DNA of 64,000 nucleotides. It comes from Burkholderiales bacterium (lineage in GTDB: Bacteria > Pseudomonadota > Gammaproteobacteria > Burkholderiales > Burkholderiaceae_C). The DNA lies in contig JAEKLF010000045.1 in assembly GCA_019509985.1 (NCBI GenBank), forward strand, positions 1-64,000. Direction: 5' to 3'. Positions 1-12,875 of the stretch are shown here, one piece after another. Made by a program: the position numbers and the translations under genes. Under the pieces are notes generated by a model. It saw only the letters and a list, made by a program, of their open reading frames with translations, ran no database searches and had not been told where the DNA came from. How positions within the stretch are numbered: the first letter of the stretch is position 1; every line of letters begins with the position of its first letter.

Positions 1-1801
1 AGCCGGCCGGGCTTCTATCTCTTCCTGACCGGCCTGCTGATGGTGCTCGGCTTCGTGCTCGCGCACCGCTTGAGTGAACGCAGTGGCCGCGAGCAGCTGT
101 CGGCCCTGAGCACCGAACGCCTGGAGCTGTATGCCTCCAACCTCGCCGCCGAGCTGGGCCGCCATGCGTCCCTGCCCAGCCTGCTGGCCATCGACCCGAC
201 GCTGCAGGCGCTGATGCAAGGCCCGCAGGACAGCGAGCGCCGCCATGCCGCGAGCCAGGTGCTGGCCCGCGTCAATGTTCGCGCGGGCACCAACCAGATC
301 TTCGTCGCCGACATCCAGGGCCAGGTCTTGTCCGCCAGCGAGACATTGACGCCGCCGCCCCGGCTGGCCGAGGCACTGGCCCAGGGCCGCGGCCACTTCT
401 TCGCGGCCGACCCCGGCACCGGCAGCACGGACTTCTATCTGCTGCACACCTTGCGCCAAGCCGGCCGCGCCTTGGGCGTCATCGTCGTGCGCTTCAACCT
501 CGCACCGCTGGAGGCAACATGGATCGACCTCGGCCTGCGCACGCAGGGTGAGCGCATCCTCGTTGCCGACGACCAGGACGTCGTCATCATGAGCTCGGTG
601 CAGGCCTGGAAATATGCCGTGCTGGACCACGCCGACCCGTCGCGTCGCCAGGCCCTGCAGGCCAGCGCGCGCTACCCGCAGGCCATCGGCCCCGACCTGG
701 ACCTGCCCGCCTCGCTGGAAGTCCACCAGGGCCAGCAGGTACAGCTGCCGCTGCCCGGTGCCGCCAAGGCCAAGCCCATGCTGGCCCAGCAGCGCCAGCT
801 CGTGCCGCTGGGGCTGCGCCTCGTCGCGCTGTCCGACCTCACCGAGGTGCGCCAGCGCGCCCAGCTCGCGGCCTGGGGCGGCGCGGCCTTCGGCGCCAGC
901 ATCGGCTTGCTGGCGCTCTACCTGTCGTCGCGGCGGCGCGCGCTGCGCCAGCTCTTCAAGGCCCAGACCGACCTGCAACTGGCCCACGCGCAGCTGGAGC
1001 AGCTCGTCGACAGCCGCACCGCGGAGCTGCGCCAGACCAACGATGCGCTGAAGAGCCAGATCGCCCAGCGCCTGCAGACCGAGGGCGAGCTGCTGCAGGC
1101 CAGCAAGCTCGCCGTGCTGGGACAGATGTCGGCCGGCCTGTCGCACGAGATCAACCAGCCGCTGACGGCGCTGCGCGCGCTGGCGCGCAACTCCATGCGT
1201 CTGCTGGAAAACGGCCGCCAGGATGCGGTCGCCGCCAATCTGCAGATCATGGACGACATGGTCGAGCGCATGAGCCAGATCACGCGCCAGCTGAAGAGCT
1301 TCGCGCGCAAGGCCGACGAGCAGGTCGTAGGCAGCGCGCCGCTGCTGGGCTGCGTGCGCAACGCCTTGCTGCTGCTGGAGCACCGCAGCCGTGCGCTGGA
1401 CCTGCAGACCGACATCGACATCGCCGCGGGCCTGCGCGTGCGGGCCGAGGCCAACCGGCTGGAGCAGGTGCTGGTCAACCTGTTCGGCAATGCGATCGAC
1501 GCGATGCAGATGGAGCCCGAACGTCAACTGCGGGTGAAGGCCGTCTCGCTGGATGCGGGACGGCGCGTGCTCGTCAAGGTGCAGGACAGTGGCGCGGGTG
1601 TCAGCGACGAGCAGCTTCAACACCTCTTCGAGCCGTTCTTCACCACCAAGCCGGCCGGCGAGGGACTGGGCCTGGGCCTCGTCATTTCGGCCAAGATCGT
1701 GCACGAGTTTGGCGGCGCGCTGCGCGCCGAACGCCTCGCGCACGGCATGAGTTTCGAGTTCGACCTCGCCGTCGACACATGGCAAGCAGAGGAGCACGGA
1801 G

Positions 1802-1809
<8 letters not shown>
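1..1809 (+). CDS. dctB: C4-dicarboxylate sensor histidine kinase DctB (5' truncated)
   Basis: Membrane sensor kinase that phosphorylates DctD in response to C4-dicarboxylates. The reading frame is open from base 1, so the start lies outside the window; the first in-frame ATG (40) is inside the first membrane segment and is not the true start. Visible parts are the end of TM1, a periplasmic sensor region to about base 840, TM2 near 860-930, a coiled-coil linker, the HisKA H-box (LSHEINQPL, His codon 1144-1146), and the HATPase boxes NLFGNAIDAM, DSGAGV and GEGLGLGL. The stop overlaps the dctD start by 8 bases, indicating a coupled operon. No dctP/Q/M transporter genes are in the window, so the ligand is inferred from family similarity. 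Confidence 0.9.
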
Positions 1810-3140
<1,331 letters not shown>

Positions 3141-3142
<2 letters not shown>

Positions 3143-3212
3143 CCCCTCGCCCAGCTTGCGCCGGCTGAACGCCGGCAAGTCTGGTCGGTCCCTCGCGGGG
3201 ACGGCCTGTCCT
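3141..3212. repeat. Dispersed intergenic two-hairpin repeat, copy A
   Basis: About 70 GC-rich bases directly after the dctD stop. They form a first hairpin around CCGGC-TGAAC-GCCGG and a second, GTCCC/GGGAC (3188-3202). A second copy with the same layout lies at 14837-14902 and a partial inverted one at 16735-16800. The first hairpin may also act as a terminator between convergent dctD and the binding-protein gene, although no T-run follows it. Confidence 0.55.
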
Positions 3213-4116
3213 AGCGATAGCGCTCCGGGTCGGGCGAATCGGTCGGCTTGGCGATGACGCGGCGGAAGGCCGCGCTCATCGGCAACTTCAGGTTCAGCCC
3301 CAGCGCCGGCAGCGGCGACTCGAACCAGCGGCGGTAGATGGCGAGGATTTCGCCGCTGCGATACAGGCCCGCGAGCACCTCATCGACCAGGGCCTTGAAC
3401 TGCGGATCGCCCTTGCGCAGGCCGATGGCGTACGGCTCGACGGTCAGCGCCTGGTCCGAGATGCGGTAGTCGTCCGCGCCCGGGCCCTGCTGGGCCAGCA
3501 GGCTGCGCAGCAGCACGTCGTCCATCAGGAAGGCCGAGGCACGGCCGCTACGCAGCATCTGGAAGCCCTCGGGGTCGTCCAGGCCGCCGAGGATGCGGAT
3601 GCCCAGGGCCTGCTGCTCGTTGACCTTGTTCAGATGCTCGATGCTGGTCGTGCCGATGGTGGACGCGACGGCCTGGCCGCGCAGATCGGCCAGGCCTTGA
3701 ACCCGCTCGCCGCCGCGCGTCATCAGCCGTGTCTCGGCGACGAAAATGGTCAGAGAGAAAGCCTGCCGGCGCGCGCGCTCGGCCGTGTTGGTCGTGATAC
3801 CGCACTCCAGGTCCAGTGTGCCGTTGCTGACCAGGGGCATGCGCGTGGCCGACGCGACCTCGACGCGCCGCACTTCCAGATCGGGCAGCTGCAGCCGGGT
3901 TCGCACGGCGGCGACGATGCGGTCGCAGAGTTCGACCGTGTAGCCGGTGGGGCGCAGTTGCGCGTCGAGATAGGAGAACGGCAGCGACGCCGGGCGGTAG
4001 CCGATGACGATGACGCCGGTGTCGCGCACGCGGGTGAGCGTGGGGCCGTCGGCCGCGTGTGCGATGCCGACCGTCAGCAGCAGAGCGGCCAGCGCCGCCT
4101 CAAGCCTTCGCCGCAT
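3211..4116 (-). CDS. Amino-acid ABC transporter periplasmic binding protein (family 3)
   Basis: Secreted solute-binding protein of about 301 residues. It has a basic N-terminus and hydrophobic signal peptide ending near AHA-ADG, followed by the family-3 fold (GVIVIGYRPASLPFSYLD, the C-terminal YAIGLRKGD and the final RWFESP motif), typical of GltI/AatJ-type glutamate/aspartate binders. Two in-frame ATGs (4122 and 4116) lie at the 3' end of rarA, overlapping its stop by 17-23 bases; 4116 has GAGG just upstream. No permease or ATPase gene adjoins it, so it either works with a distant transporter or is an orphan. The exact ligand cannot be read from the sequence. Confidence 0.85.
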   Translation of the reverse strand: MRRRLEAALAALLLTVGIAHAADGPTLTRVRDTGVIVIGYRPASLPFSYLDAQLRPTGYTVELCDRIVAAVRTRLQLPDLEVRRVEVASATRMPLVSNGTLDLECGITTNTAERARRQAFSLTIFVAETRLMTRGGERVQGLADLRGQAVASTIGTTSIEHLNKVNEQQALGIRILGGLDDPEGFQMLRSGRASAFLMDDVLLRSLLAQQGPGADDYRISDQALTVEPYAIGLRKGDPQFKALVDEVLAGLYRSGEILAIYRRWFESPLPALGLNLKLPMSAAFRRVIAKPTDSPDPERYR

Positions 4117-5401
4117 CCTCATCCAGGCGGCGCAGCTCGGCCAGCTTGTCGGCAATGCGCGCCTCCAGGCCGCGCGGCACGGGCTCGTACCAGCGCTGGT
4201 CCTCCAGCCCATCAGGCAGGTATTGCTCGCCAGCCGCATAGCCACCGGGTTCGTCGTGCGCGTAGCGGTAGGCCTTGCCGTAGCCCAGATCCTTCATCAG
4301 CCGCGTGGGCGCGTTGCGCAGGTGCTCCGGCACGGGGCGCGAGCTGTCCTGCTTGATGAAGCTGCGCACCGCGCCAAAGGCCTTGTAGACGGCGTTGGAC
4401 TTGGGCGCCACGGCCAGGAAGACGACGGCCTGCGCCAGCGCCAGCTCGCCCTCGGGCGTGCCCAGGCGCTCGTAGGCCTCGGCCGCGTCCAGCGTCATGC
4501 GCAGCGCGCGCGGGTCGGCCAGACCGATGTCCTCGCTGGCCATGCGGATGAGCCGGCGGGCGATGTAGCGCGCGTCGACGCCTCCGTCCAGCATGCGCGC
4601 GAACCAGTACAGCGCACCGTCGGGGTTGCTGCCGCGCACGGACTTGTGGAGTGCCGAGATGACGTCGTAGAACTGGTCGCCGCCCTTGTCGTAGCGGCGC
4701 AGCTGCTCGCCGAGCGTGCGTTCCAGCAGCGCCTCATCGATGCGTGCGCCGTCGGCCAGCGCAGCGGCGGACTCCAGCGCGTTCAAAAGGCGCCGGGCGT
4801 CGCCATCGGCATAGCCGATGAGGCGGTCAGCGGCTTCCTTGGTCGGTGGCTCAATGGCCAGCTCGGCTGCGCCGCGCGCAAGCAGCTGGCCCAGCTCTTC
4901 GGCGTCCAGGCTCTTCAGCACCTGCACCTGGGCGCGCGACAGCAACGCGGAGTTGACCTCGAAGCTGGGGTTCTCGGTCGTCGCGCCGATGAAGGTGAAC
5001 AGGCCTGATTCGACATGCGGCAGGAAGGCGTCCTGCTGGGCCTTGTTGAAGCGGTGCACCTCGTCGACGAAGACGACCGTGCGCCGACCCTGCTGGGCCG
5101 CGATCTGTGCGCGGTCCACGGCTTCGCGGATGTCCTTCACGCCACCGAGCACGGCCGAGATGGCAATGAACTGCGCATCGAAGGCACCGGCCACGAGGCG
5201 CGCCAGCGTCGTCTTGCCGACGCCCGGCGGTCCCCACAGGATCATGCTCTGCAGCCGACCGGCCTCGAAGGCGGCGCGCAGCGGCATGCCGGGGCCAAGC
5301 AGGTGGCGCTGGCCGATGACTTCGTCGAGCGTCTTTGGACGCAGCCGCTCGGCCAGCGGCTGGGCGGGCGGGTCGGCGTCGAAGAGAGAACCGCTACTCA
5401 C
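4100..5401 (-). CDS. rarA: Replication-associated recombination protein RarA (MgsA)
   Basis: AAA+ ATPase (433 residues) acting at stalled replication forks, related to clamp-loader subunits. Walker A GPPGVGKT is at 57-64, Walker B VVFVDEVHRF at 109-118 and sensor-1 GATTENP follows. The C-terminal part carries the tetramerisation/MgsA domain (SALHKSVRGSNPDGALYW, RNAPTRLMKDLGYGKAY). It lies 7 bases after lolA on the same strand, in the ftsK-lolA-rarA order common in Gammaproteobacteria and Betaproteobacteria. Its 3' end overlaps the start of the binding-protein gene. Confidence 0.96.
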   Translation of the reverse strand: MSSGSLFDADPPAQPLAERLRPKTLDEVIGQRHLLGPGMPLRAAFEAGRLQSMILWGPPGVGKTTLARLVAGAFDAQFIAISAVLGGVKDIREAVDRAQIAAQQGRRTVVFVDEVHRFNKAQQDAFLPHVESGLFTFIGATTENPSFEVNSALLSRAQVQVLKSLDAEELGQLLARGAAELAIEPPTKEAADRLIGYADGDARRLLNALESAAALADGARIDEALLERTLGEQLRRYDKGGDQFYDVISALHKSVRGSNPDGALYWFARMLDGGVDARYIARRLIRMASEDIGLADPRALRMTLDAAEAYERLGTPEGELALAQAVVFLAVAPKSNAVYKAFGAVRSFIKQDSSRPVPEHLRNAPTRLMKDLGYGKAYRYAHDEPGGYAAGEQYLPDGLEDQRWYEPVPRGLEARIADKLAELRRLDEDAAKA

Positions 5402-5408
5402 GGCTCAA

Positions 5409-6017
5409 TCACTGCTCGATCAGATCGGCCCCGGCCGGCAGCTTGAACTGGAAGCGCTCGGCCGGCACCGGCACATTGGCCTGCACCGCGCTGAAGTCCA
5501 GCCGCGAGCGCTGGCCAAAGCCGTCGACGATCTCCATCGCCGCCAGCTCCTTGGCGCGAAAGCCGAGCTTGAGCGACTGCAGCGTCGATTCGGCCTGCTT
5601 GGCGACGGCCTGCACCCAGTCGAGGCCACCTTCGGTCGGCAAGGCCTTCAGCGTGAAATCGCGCTCGAGATTGGCGCCGGCCAGCAACGCCGCCGGGGTG
5701 GCCCCCAGCGCGTCGGACAACTTGCGCGAGCTGGCCTGGTTCAGGTCGGCGTCGTAGATCCAGACCTTGTGGCCATCGGCGACGATGACCTGCTCGAAGG
5801 GCTTGGCGTAGGCGAAGCGGAACTGGTTGGGGCGCTGGAACTCGAAGCTGCCCGAAGACACCTTCTTGCGCTTGCCGTCGGGCGAGGTGACGGTCTGCGT
5901 GAAACTGGCCTTGCCGCTCTTGACCTCGTGCGCGAACTCGCGCAGCGCGTCGACGGCATCGGCTTGCGCCGCGGCACCAGCGAGCAGCAGCGTCAGGGAA
6001 AGCAGGAATTTCTTCAT
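5409..6017 (-). CDS. lolA: Outer-membrane lipoprotein carrier protein LolA
   Basis: Periplasmic chaperone (202 residues) that accepts lipoproteins from LolCDE and delivers them to LolB. An N-terminal signal peptide ([19 protein letters not shown]) precedes the LolA beta-fold, with the [11 protein letters not shown]...[13 protein letters not shown] signature and a C-terminal Phe-rich strand. ATG overlaps the ftsK stop (ATGA, 6014-6017), so it is translationally coupled to ftsK. Length is normal for the family. Confidence 0.95.
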   Translation of the reverse strand: MKKFLLSLTLLLAGAAAQADAVDALREFAHEVKSGKASFTQTVTSPDGKRKKVSSGSFEFQRPNQFRFAYAKPFEQVIVADGHKVWIYDADLNQASSRKLSDALGATPAALLAGANLERDFTLKALPTEGGLDWVQAVAKQAESTLQSLKLGFRAKELAAMEIVDGFGQRSRLDFSAVQANVPVPAERFQFKLPAGADLIEQ

Positions 6018-8401
6018 TCGTCTCGCTTCGGAACGATCAATTCACGGCTGCCGTTGGATGCCAGCGCGCCGACAAGGCCCGAGTTCTCCATCTGTTCCAG
6101 CAGCCGTGCGGCCCGGTTGTAGCCGATGCGCAGATGGCGCTGCACCAAGGAAATGGACGCCTTGCGATGCTGCAGCACGATGGCGACGGCCTGGTCGTAC
6201 ATGGGATCCTGCTCACCGCTGGCCTCGCCGGGCGCCGGCGCCTCGCCGTCGATGCCGTCGAGCACGCCGCCTTCGAGAATGCCTTCGATGTAATTCGGTT
6301 CACCCTGGGACTTGATGTACTCCACAACGCGGTGGACCTCGTCGTCGCTGACAAAGGCGCCATGCACGCGGATGGGCAGGCCGGTGCCCGAGGGCATGTA
6401 GAGCATGTCGCCCATGCCCAGCAGCGCCTCGGCGCCCATCTGGTCGAGGATGGTGCGGCTGTCGATCTTGCTGCTGACCTGAAAGGACAGGCGCGTTGGT
6501 ATGTTGGCCTTGATGAGGCCGGTGATGACGTCCACCGACGGCCGCTGCGTGGCCAGGATCAGGTGGATGCCGGCTGCACGGGCCTTCTGCGCCAGGCGTG
6601 CAATCAGCTCCTCGATCTTCTTGCCGACGACCATCATCAGGTCGGCCAGCTCGTCGATGACGACGACGATGAAGGGCAGGCGCTCCAGCGGCTCGGGCTC
6701 GTCGTTGCTGAGGCTGAACGGGTTGGGAATGCTGACGCCGTTGGCCCTGGCCTCGTCAATCTTCTTGTTGTAGCCGGCCAGGTTGCGCACGCCGACCTTG
6801 GACATGATCTTGTAGCGGCGTTCCATCTCGCCGACACACCAGTTCAGCGCGTTGCCGGCCTGTTTCATGTCGGTGACGACCGGCGCCAGCAGGTGCGGGA
6901 TGCCCTCGTAGACGCTCATCTCCAGCATCTTGGGGTCGATGAGGATGAGGCGCACGTCGCGGGCCTCGGCCTTGTAGAGCAGGCTGAGGATCATCGCGTT
7001 GATGCCCACCGACTTGCCCGAACCGGTCGTGCCGGCGACCAGGCAGTGCGGCATCTTGGCGAGGTCGGCGACAACGGGCAGGCCAACGATGTCCTTGCCC
7101 AGGCCCATGGTCAGCTGGGATGCGGCATCGGCGTAGACCTGCGAGCCGAGGATCTCGGACAGGCGGATGGTCTGGCGGCGCGCGTTCGGCAGCTCCAAGG
7201 CCATGTAGTTCTTGCCCGGGATGGTCTCGACAACGCGGATGGACGTGAGGCTCAAGCTGCGCGCCAGATCCTTGGCGAGGCCGACGATCTGCGATCCCTT
7301 CACGCCGGTGGCCGGCTCGATCTCGTAGCGCGTGATGACCGGGCCGGGCGACGCGGCGACCACGTGCACCTCGACGCCGAAGTCGCGCAGCTTCTTCTCG
7401 ATGAGGCGGCTGGTCATCTCCAGCGACTCGGGCGTCACCGTCTCCTGGCGGCCGGGCGCGGCGTCCAGCAGGTCAACCTGCGGCAGTTTGGCGTCGCCGG
7501 CGTCGACGAACAGCGTCTGCTGGCGCTCCTTGGCCACGCGGGTGGACTGCGGCACCTCGACGAGCGGGGCCTCGATGACCAGCGGCGCGTGCTCGGCTCC
7601 GCCTTGTTCCCACTGGCGTTCGGCCTGGCGCTCGACCTCGACCTCTTGCTCGCGTTCCTTCACGGCCTGTTCGCCGAACTTCTGGTCGGCCTTCATCTCG
7701 CGTTTTTCCAAGCGATGCTCGCGGAATTGCTCGATGCGCTCGCCGATGGACTCGGCCAGGTGGCCCCACGAGAAGCGCAATGCCCAGGCCATGCCGGTGA
7801 GCAGCAGCACGATCCAGACGACGCCTGAGCCGGCAAAACCCAGGCCCTTCATGCCCAACGGGCCCAGCATGTAGCCCAGCATGCCGCCGGCGTGTCCGGG
7901 CAGGCGAGTCTCGACGGCGTAGAGGCGGCTCCATTCCAGCGCGCAGCTTGCGGCCAGCAGGATGACGACGCCGGCCCACCAGCGCGCGCGCTGGCTCCAG
8001 CGCGGCGCGGCGGGCGTGTCGTGGCGCAACAGGCCGGCCAGGCTGCGCAGCCAGGCGCGCACGGCCAGCAGCGGCAGCCACCAAGCCGAGAAGCCGAACA
8101 GGAAGAGCGAGCCGTCCGACACCCAGGCGCCGAAACTGCCCACGCGGTTGGCGACGAGCTCATGCTGGCCGCTGGTGCTGAAGGCGGCGTCACGCAGGTC
8201 ATGCGTGGCCAGCGCCAGCACGAGCAGGGCAAGGACGAAGGCTGTCAGGGCCAGCCACAGCGGGGTGCGCAGCAGCCGCGACGCGGCGGACGGCGGGGCC
8301 GTCTCGCGCTTGGGCGCCTGGCGGCGCGTGGGTTTGGGCGGGCTGACGGCTTCGCTGGCGGCGTCGTCACCGCCCAGCAGGGAACCGAGGGGAAAACTCA
8401 T
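6014..8401 (-). CDS. ftsK: DNA translocase FtsK
   Basis: Septum-anchored dsDNA translocase (795 residues) for chromosome dimer resolution and division. The N-terminus has four hydrophobic segments (about residues 45-215), then a short charged linker (Glu/Arg-rich, shorter than in E. coli), an alpha/beta motor with Walker A GTTGSGKS near residue 455 and Walker B LILIDPK, and a C-terminal gamma winged helix ([20 protein letters not shown]) that reads KOPS. It is transcribed behind a Crp/Fnr-type gene with a 16-base gap and overlaps lolA by 4 bases. Confidence 0.96.
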   Translation of the reverse strand: MSFPLGSLLGGDDAASEAVSPPKPTRRQAPKRETAPPSAASRLLRTPLWLALTAFVLALLVLALATHDLRDAAFSTSGQHELVANRVGSFGAWVSDGSLFLFGFSAWWLPLLAVRAWLRSLAGLLRHDTPAAPRWSQRARWWAGVVILLAASCALEWSRLYAVETRLPGHAGGMLGYMLGPLGMKGLGFAGSGVVWIVLLLTGMAWALRFSWGHLAESIGERIEQFREHRLEKREMKADQKFGEQAVKEREQEVEVERQAERQWEQGGAEHAPLVIEAPLVEVPQSTRVAKERQQTLFVDAGDAKLPQVDLLDAAPGRQETVTPESLEMTSRLIEKKLRDFGVEVHVVAASPGPVITRYEIEPATGVKGSQIVGLAKDLARSLSLTSIRVVETIPGKNYMALELPNARRQTIRLSEILGSQVYADAASQLTMGLGKDIVGLPVVADLAKMPHCLVAGTTGSGKSVGINAMILSLLYKAEARDVRLILIDPKMLEMSVYEGIPHLLAPVVTDMKQAGNALNWCVGEMERRYKIMSKVGVRNLAGYNKKIDEARANGVSIPNPFSLSNDEPEPLERLPFIVVVIDELADLMMVVGKKIEELIARLAQKARAAGIHLILATQRPSVDVITGLIKANIPTRLSFQVSSKIDSRTILDQMGAEALLGMGDMLYMPSGTGLPIRVHGAFVSDDEVHRVVEYIKSQGEPNYIEGILEGGVLDGIDGEAPAPGEASGEQDPMYDQAVAIVLQHRKASISLVQRHLRIGYNRAARLLEQMENSGLVGALASNGSRELIVPKRDE

Positions 8402-8417
8402 CTCGGCATTGTCGCCC

Positions 8418-10222
<1,805 letters not shown>

Positions 10223-10243
10223 TTCGCTTGAGGCCGATTGACC

Positions 10244-10273
10244 TTGGCGCAATTCCGGGTTTCCCGCTATACT
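10244..10273 (+). promoter_or_regulatory. Likely sigma70 promoter of rpmB-rpmG
   Basis: TTGGCG (10244-10249), an 18-base spacer and TATACT (10268-10273). It lies between the trxB stop and the rpmB start, leaving a 5' leader of about 120 bases. It is called from consensus match and position only. Confidence 0.6.
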
Positions 10274-10398
10274 CGCGGGCTTGCCTGCCGGATGGATCGC
10301 GCCTGACTCTTCGGGGTCGGGTTTAGCAGGCATTTGCGGTCAATGGGTTGCTCGGGGTTCCTTGGGCAACTGGTCAAACATCAGAGTGGAGAAGCGTC

Positions 10399-10632
10399 AT
10401 GGCACGCGTCTGTCAAGTCACGGGCAAGAAGCCCATGGTCGGGAACAATGTTTCCCACGCCAACAACAAAACCAAGCGTCGGTTCCTGCCGAACCTGCAA
10501 TACCGCCGCTTCTGGGTGGAGTCCGAGAACCGCTGGGTGCGCCTGCGCATCAGCAACGCCGCTCTGCGTTTGATCGACAAGGTCGGCATCGACCAGGTCG
10601 TCGCTGATCTGCGTGCCAAAGGCGAGCTGTAA
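10399..10632 (+). CDS. rpmB: 50S ribosomal protein L28
   Basis: 77-residue basic ribosomal protein ([20 protein letters not shown]...). It matches bL28 across its full length. ATG 10399 follows GGAG (10387-10390). It keeps one cysteine (C5) but no paired CxxC, so it is the zinc-independent form. It forms the usual two-gene unit with rpmG, 37 bases downstream. Confidence 0.97.
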   Translation: MARVCQVTGKKPMVGNNVSHANNKTKRRFLPNLQYRRFWVESENRWVRLRISNAALRLIDKVGIDQVVADLRAKGEL

Positions 10633-10669
10633 AGCGCGCCGTTCACTGACCTACTGAAGGAAAACGACC

Positions 10670-10840
10670 ATGGCATCCAAAGGCGGCCGCGAAAAGATCA
10701 AGCTGGAGTCCACTGCGGGCACCGGCCATTTCTACACGACGAACAAGAACAAGAAGACCACGCCCGAAAAGCTCGAATTCATGAAGTTCGACCCCAAGGC
10801 GCGCAAGCACGTCCTGTACAAGGAAATCAAGCTGAAGTGA
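10670..10840 (+). CDS. rpmG: 50S ribosomal protein L33
   Basis: 56-residue basic protein ([20 protein letters not shown]...KEIKLK). It matches bL33. ATG 10670 is preceded by GAAGGA (10656-10661). It has no cysteines, so this is the zinc-independent (C-minus) type that usually persists when zinc is scarce. An intrinsic terminator follows. Confidence 0.97.
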   Translation: MASKGGREKIKLESTAGTGHFYTTNKNKKTTPEKLEFMKFDPKARKHVLYKEIKLK

Positions 10841-10879
10841 TGGTCGGCGGCGCAAGCCGCCACTGCACGCAAGCAAAAC

Positions 10880-10920
10880 AAAACCCGCAAAGCGGCAACG
10901 CTGGCGGGTTTTGTGCTTTT
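10880..10920 (+). terminator. Intrinsic terminator after rpmG
   Basis: Inverted repeat AAAACCCGC (10880-10888) / GCGGGTTTT (10904-10912), followed by TTGTGCTTTT. The symmetric A and T runs mean it can also serve the convergent DUF3016 gene ending at 10935. Confidence 0.85.
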
Positions 10921-10934
10921 GGGCTGACGGGATT

Positions 10935-11429
10935 TCAGCGTGCCGGTGCGGCGGCCACCTTGGGGTTGAACTCCCGTTGCATCCATTGGTCGATCATGCG
11001 CTTTTCATGGCGCAGCGGGTCACCGTTGGAGTAGGCATTGAACGCGTTCTGGTAGTCCATGTCGCGCAGCCGGACCTCACCCTGGCGCACGATCTTGTCA
11101 CCTTCGCGCACTTCGTACTTCATCACCATGGCCGGCGACGTCACCGAGCGCATCACCCGCAACCACTGGCCGTGCCTGCCAAACGGCTCGACCTCCCCCG
11201 CCAGGTCGACATCGGTCACGTCGAAGCGGACATCCCGCCCCGGCAAAACCTTTCCAGCTTCGGCCACCAAGTGCGCCTCGATGTCCTTCAGCACCTCCGA
11301 CTGGCGAAAGCCGTAGTTATCCCTGATGTCCGAGAACTTCTCGGGATTCACGAAATTCACCTTCACGTCCGCGTGAGCGGCGGCCGTGGTGAGGGCCAGC
11401 AGGCCCAGGGCGATCCAGCGGTACTTCAT
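10935..11429 (-). CDS. DUF3016 family exported protein
   Basis: 164-residue protein with a clear signal peptide (MKYRWIALGLLALTTAAAHA). The mature start VKVNFVNPEKFSDIRDNYGF is typical of DUF3016 proteins. The rest predicts a small alpha/beta domain with a charged C-terminal helix (HEKRMIDQWMQREFNP). AGGAGG sits 7 bases before ATG. The family is periplasmic and of unknown function. The gene stands alone, with terminators on both sides. Confidence 0.8.
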   Translation of the reverse strand: MKYRWIALGLLALTTAAAHADVKVNFVNPEKFSDIRDNYGFRQSEVLKDIEAHLVAEAGKVLPGRDVRFDVTDVDLAGEVEPFGRHGQWLRVMRSVTSPAMVMKYEVREGDKIVRQGEVRLRDMDYQNAFNAYSNGDPLRHEKRMIDQWMQREFNPKVAAAPAR

Positions 11430-11483
11430 GGCAAGCCTCCTAAATCAGCGACTGCAGGTTTCAAGTCTAGGCCACCCCAAGAA

Positions 11484-11509
11484 AAAGGGCGCCGGTAAGG
11501 GCGCCCTTT
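11484..11509 (-). terminator. Intrinsic terminator of the desaturase gene
   Basis: A 10-base stem AAAGGGCGCC (11484-11493) / GGCGCCCTTT (11500-11509) with a 6-base loop. Read on the minus strand it ends in TTTTTC, directly after the desaturase stop at 11534. Confidence 0.85.
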
Positions 11510-11533
11510 ACTCCGAGAAACCGGACCGGCCTG

Positions 11534-12745
11534 TCAGGCGTGAGCGGCGCGCAGGCGCATCGAGAAGGCCTGCAGCTCGGCAATGCCGCTTTCCTCGGCG
11601 CGGCGGCACCAGGCTTGAAGATCGGCCACCAGTTGCTCGGCCGACACATTCGTACGGGTCCACATTTGGCGCAGCTCTTCACGCATGGTCACCAGCTTGT
11701 CGATGACAGGGCTGGCGGCACGGGCATGGGCGAGGTCGCCCTGGATCGCAACGGGGATGCGATCCTCGTCGCGGTGCAACCAGCGCGTGGCCAGCTTGAA
11801 CTGCGTAAAGCGCTCGCTGTGCTTGCCACCTTCGGCCTTGACCTTGTCGAGCTCGGCCGCGCAGGCCGCCTTCAGGTCACGGGCGTAGTTCGCCATGACT
11901 TCGTAGCGATTGGCGATCAGCGCCTCCAGCGTGCGCGCGTCGGCCGGCTTGATTTCGCCCAGGCTCAGCCTAGGCGCGGTCTTGCGCACCTTGGCCATGC
12001 CCAGCATCTCCAGGCCGCGGATGTACATCCAGCCGATGTCGAACTCATAGGGCTTGACCGAGAACTTGGCCGACGTCGGATAGGTGTGGTGGTTGTTGTG
12101 CAGCTCTTCGCCGCCCACGATCAGCGTCCAGGGCGTCAGGTTGGTCGACGCGTCCGGCGCTTCGAAGTTGCGATAACCCCAATAGTGGCCGATGCCGTTG
12201 ATGACGCCGGCGGCCCAGATCGGGATCCACACCATCTGAATCGCCCAGATCGTGGCGCCGATGGCCCCAAACATCGCCACGTTCAGGATCAACAACAAGG
12301 CCACGCCCTGCCAGCTGTAACGGGTGTAGAGATTGCGCTCGATCCAGTCGTCCGGCGTGCCGCGGCTGTACTTGGCAATCGTCTCGGCGTTTTTGGCCTC
12401 GGCACGATACAGCTCAGCACCCTCGGCCAGCACCTTTTTCAGGCCGCGGGTCTGCGGGCTGTGCGGGTCTTCTTCGGTTTCGCACTTGGCGTGGTGCTTG
12501 CGGTGGATGGCCACCCATTCGCGGGTGACCATGCCGGTCGTCAGCCACAGCCACAAGCGGAAGAAATGCGACGGGATGGGCCCGAGGTCGAGGGCGCGGT
12601 GAGCCTGGCAACGATGCAGGAAGATCGTGACCGATGCGATCGTGATGTGGGTCACGACCAGCGTATAGATCACCAGTTGCCAGACGCTGAAGCCCAGCAG
12701 GCCATCAGCCAGCCAGTTCGTCAGCGCGTTCAGAATGTCGTTCAT
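11534..12745 (-). CDS. Membrane fatty-acid (acyl-CoA) desaturase
   Basis: 403-residue integral membrane di-iron desaturase. The three histidine boxes are visible: HRCQAH (about 44-49), HRKHH (about 81-85) and HNNHH (about 217-221), embedded in hydrophobic segments at about 20-65 and 155-195. This layout is typical of delta-9 (stearoyl-CoA/DesC-type) enzymes that introduce double bases of unsaturation into membrane acyl chains. A soluble C-terminal extension of about 140 residues (charged, helical) follows. Position specificity cannot be read from the sequence. It is a single-gene unit with its own terminator. Confidence 0.9.
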   Translation of the reverse strand: MNDILNALTNWLADGLLGFSVWQLVIYTLVVTHITIASVTIFLHRCQAHRALDLGPIPSHFFRLWLWLTTGMVTREWVAIHRKHHAKCETEEDPHSPQTRGLKKVLAEGAELYRAEAKNAETIAKYSRGTPDDWIERNLYTRYSWQGVALLLILNVAMFGAIGATIWAIQMVWIPIWAAGVINGIGHYWGYRNFEAPDASTNLTPWTLIVGGEELHNNHHTYPTSAKFSVKPYEFDIGWMYIRGLEMLGMAKVRKTAPRLSLGEIKPADARTLEALIANRYEVMANYARDLKAACAAELDKVKAEGGKHSERFTQFKLATRWLHRDEDRIPVAIQGDLAHARAASPVIDKLVTMREELRQMWTRTNVSAEQLVADLQAWCRRAEESGIAELQAFSMRLRAAHA

Positions 12746-12875
12746 GCGTCCAGGACCTCGGCCAAAGCGGCCATGCGAAGGAACTTCAATTGTAGAGGAA
12801 TGCCCCCAAATTCAAGGGCTTGGCGGCGCCGCATTCGGGCAGCGGCGTGCGAATCGACGCGTTCTTTGACCGCCG

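Noticed and set aside
10238..10243. TTGACC as the -35 box for rpmB
   Set aside because: It is 24 bases from TATACT, too far; TTGGCG at 10244 gives an 18-base spacer.
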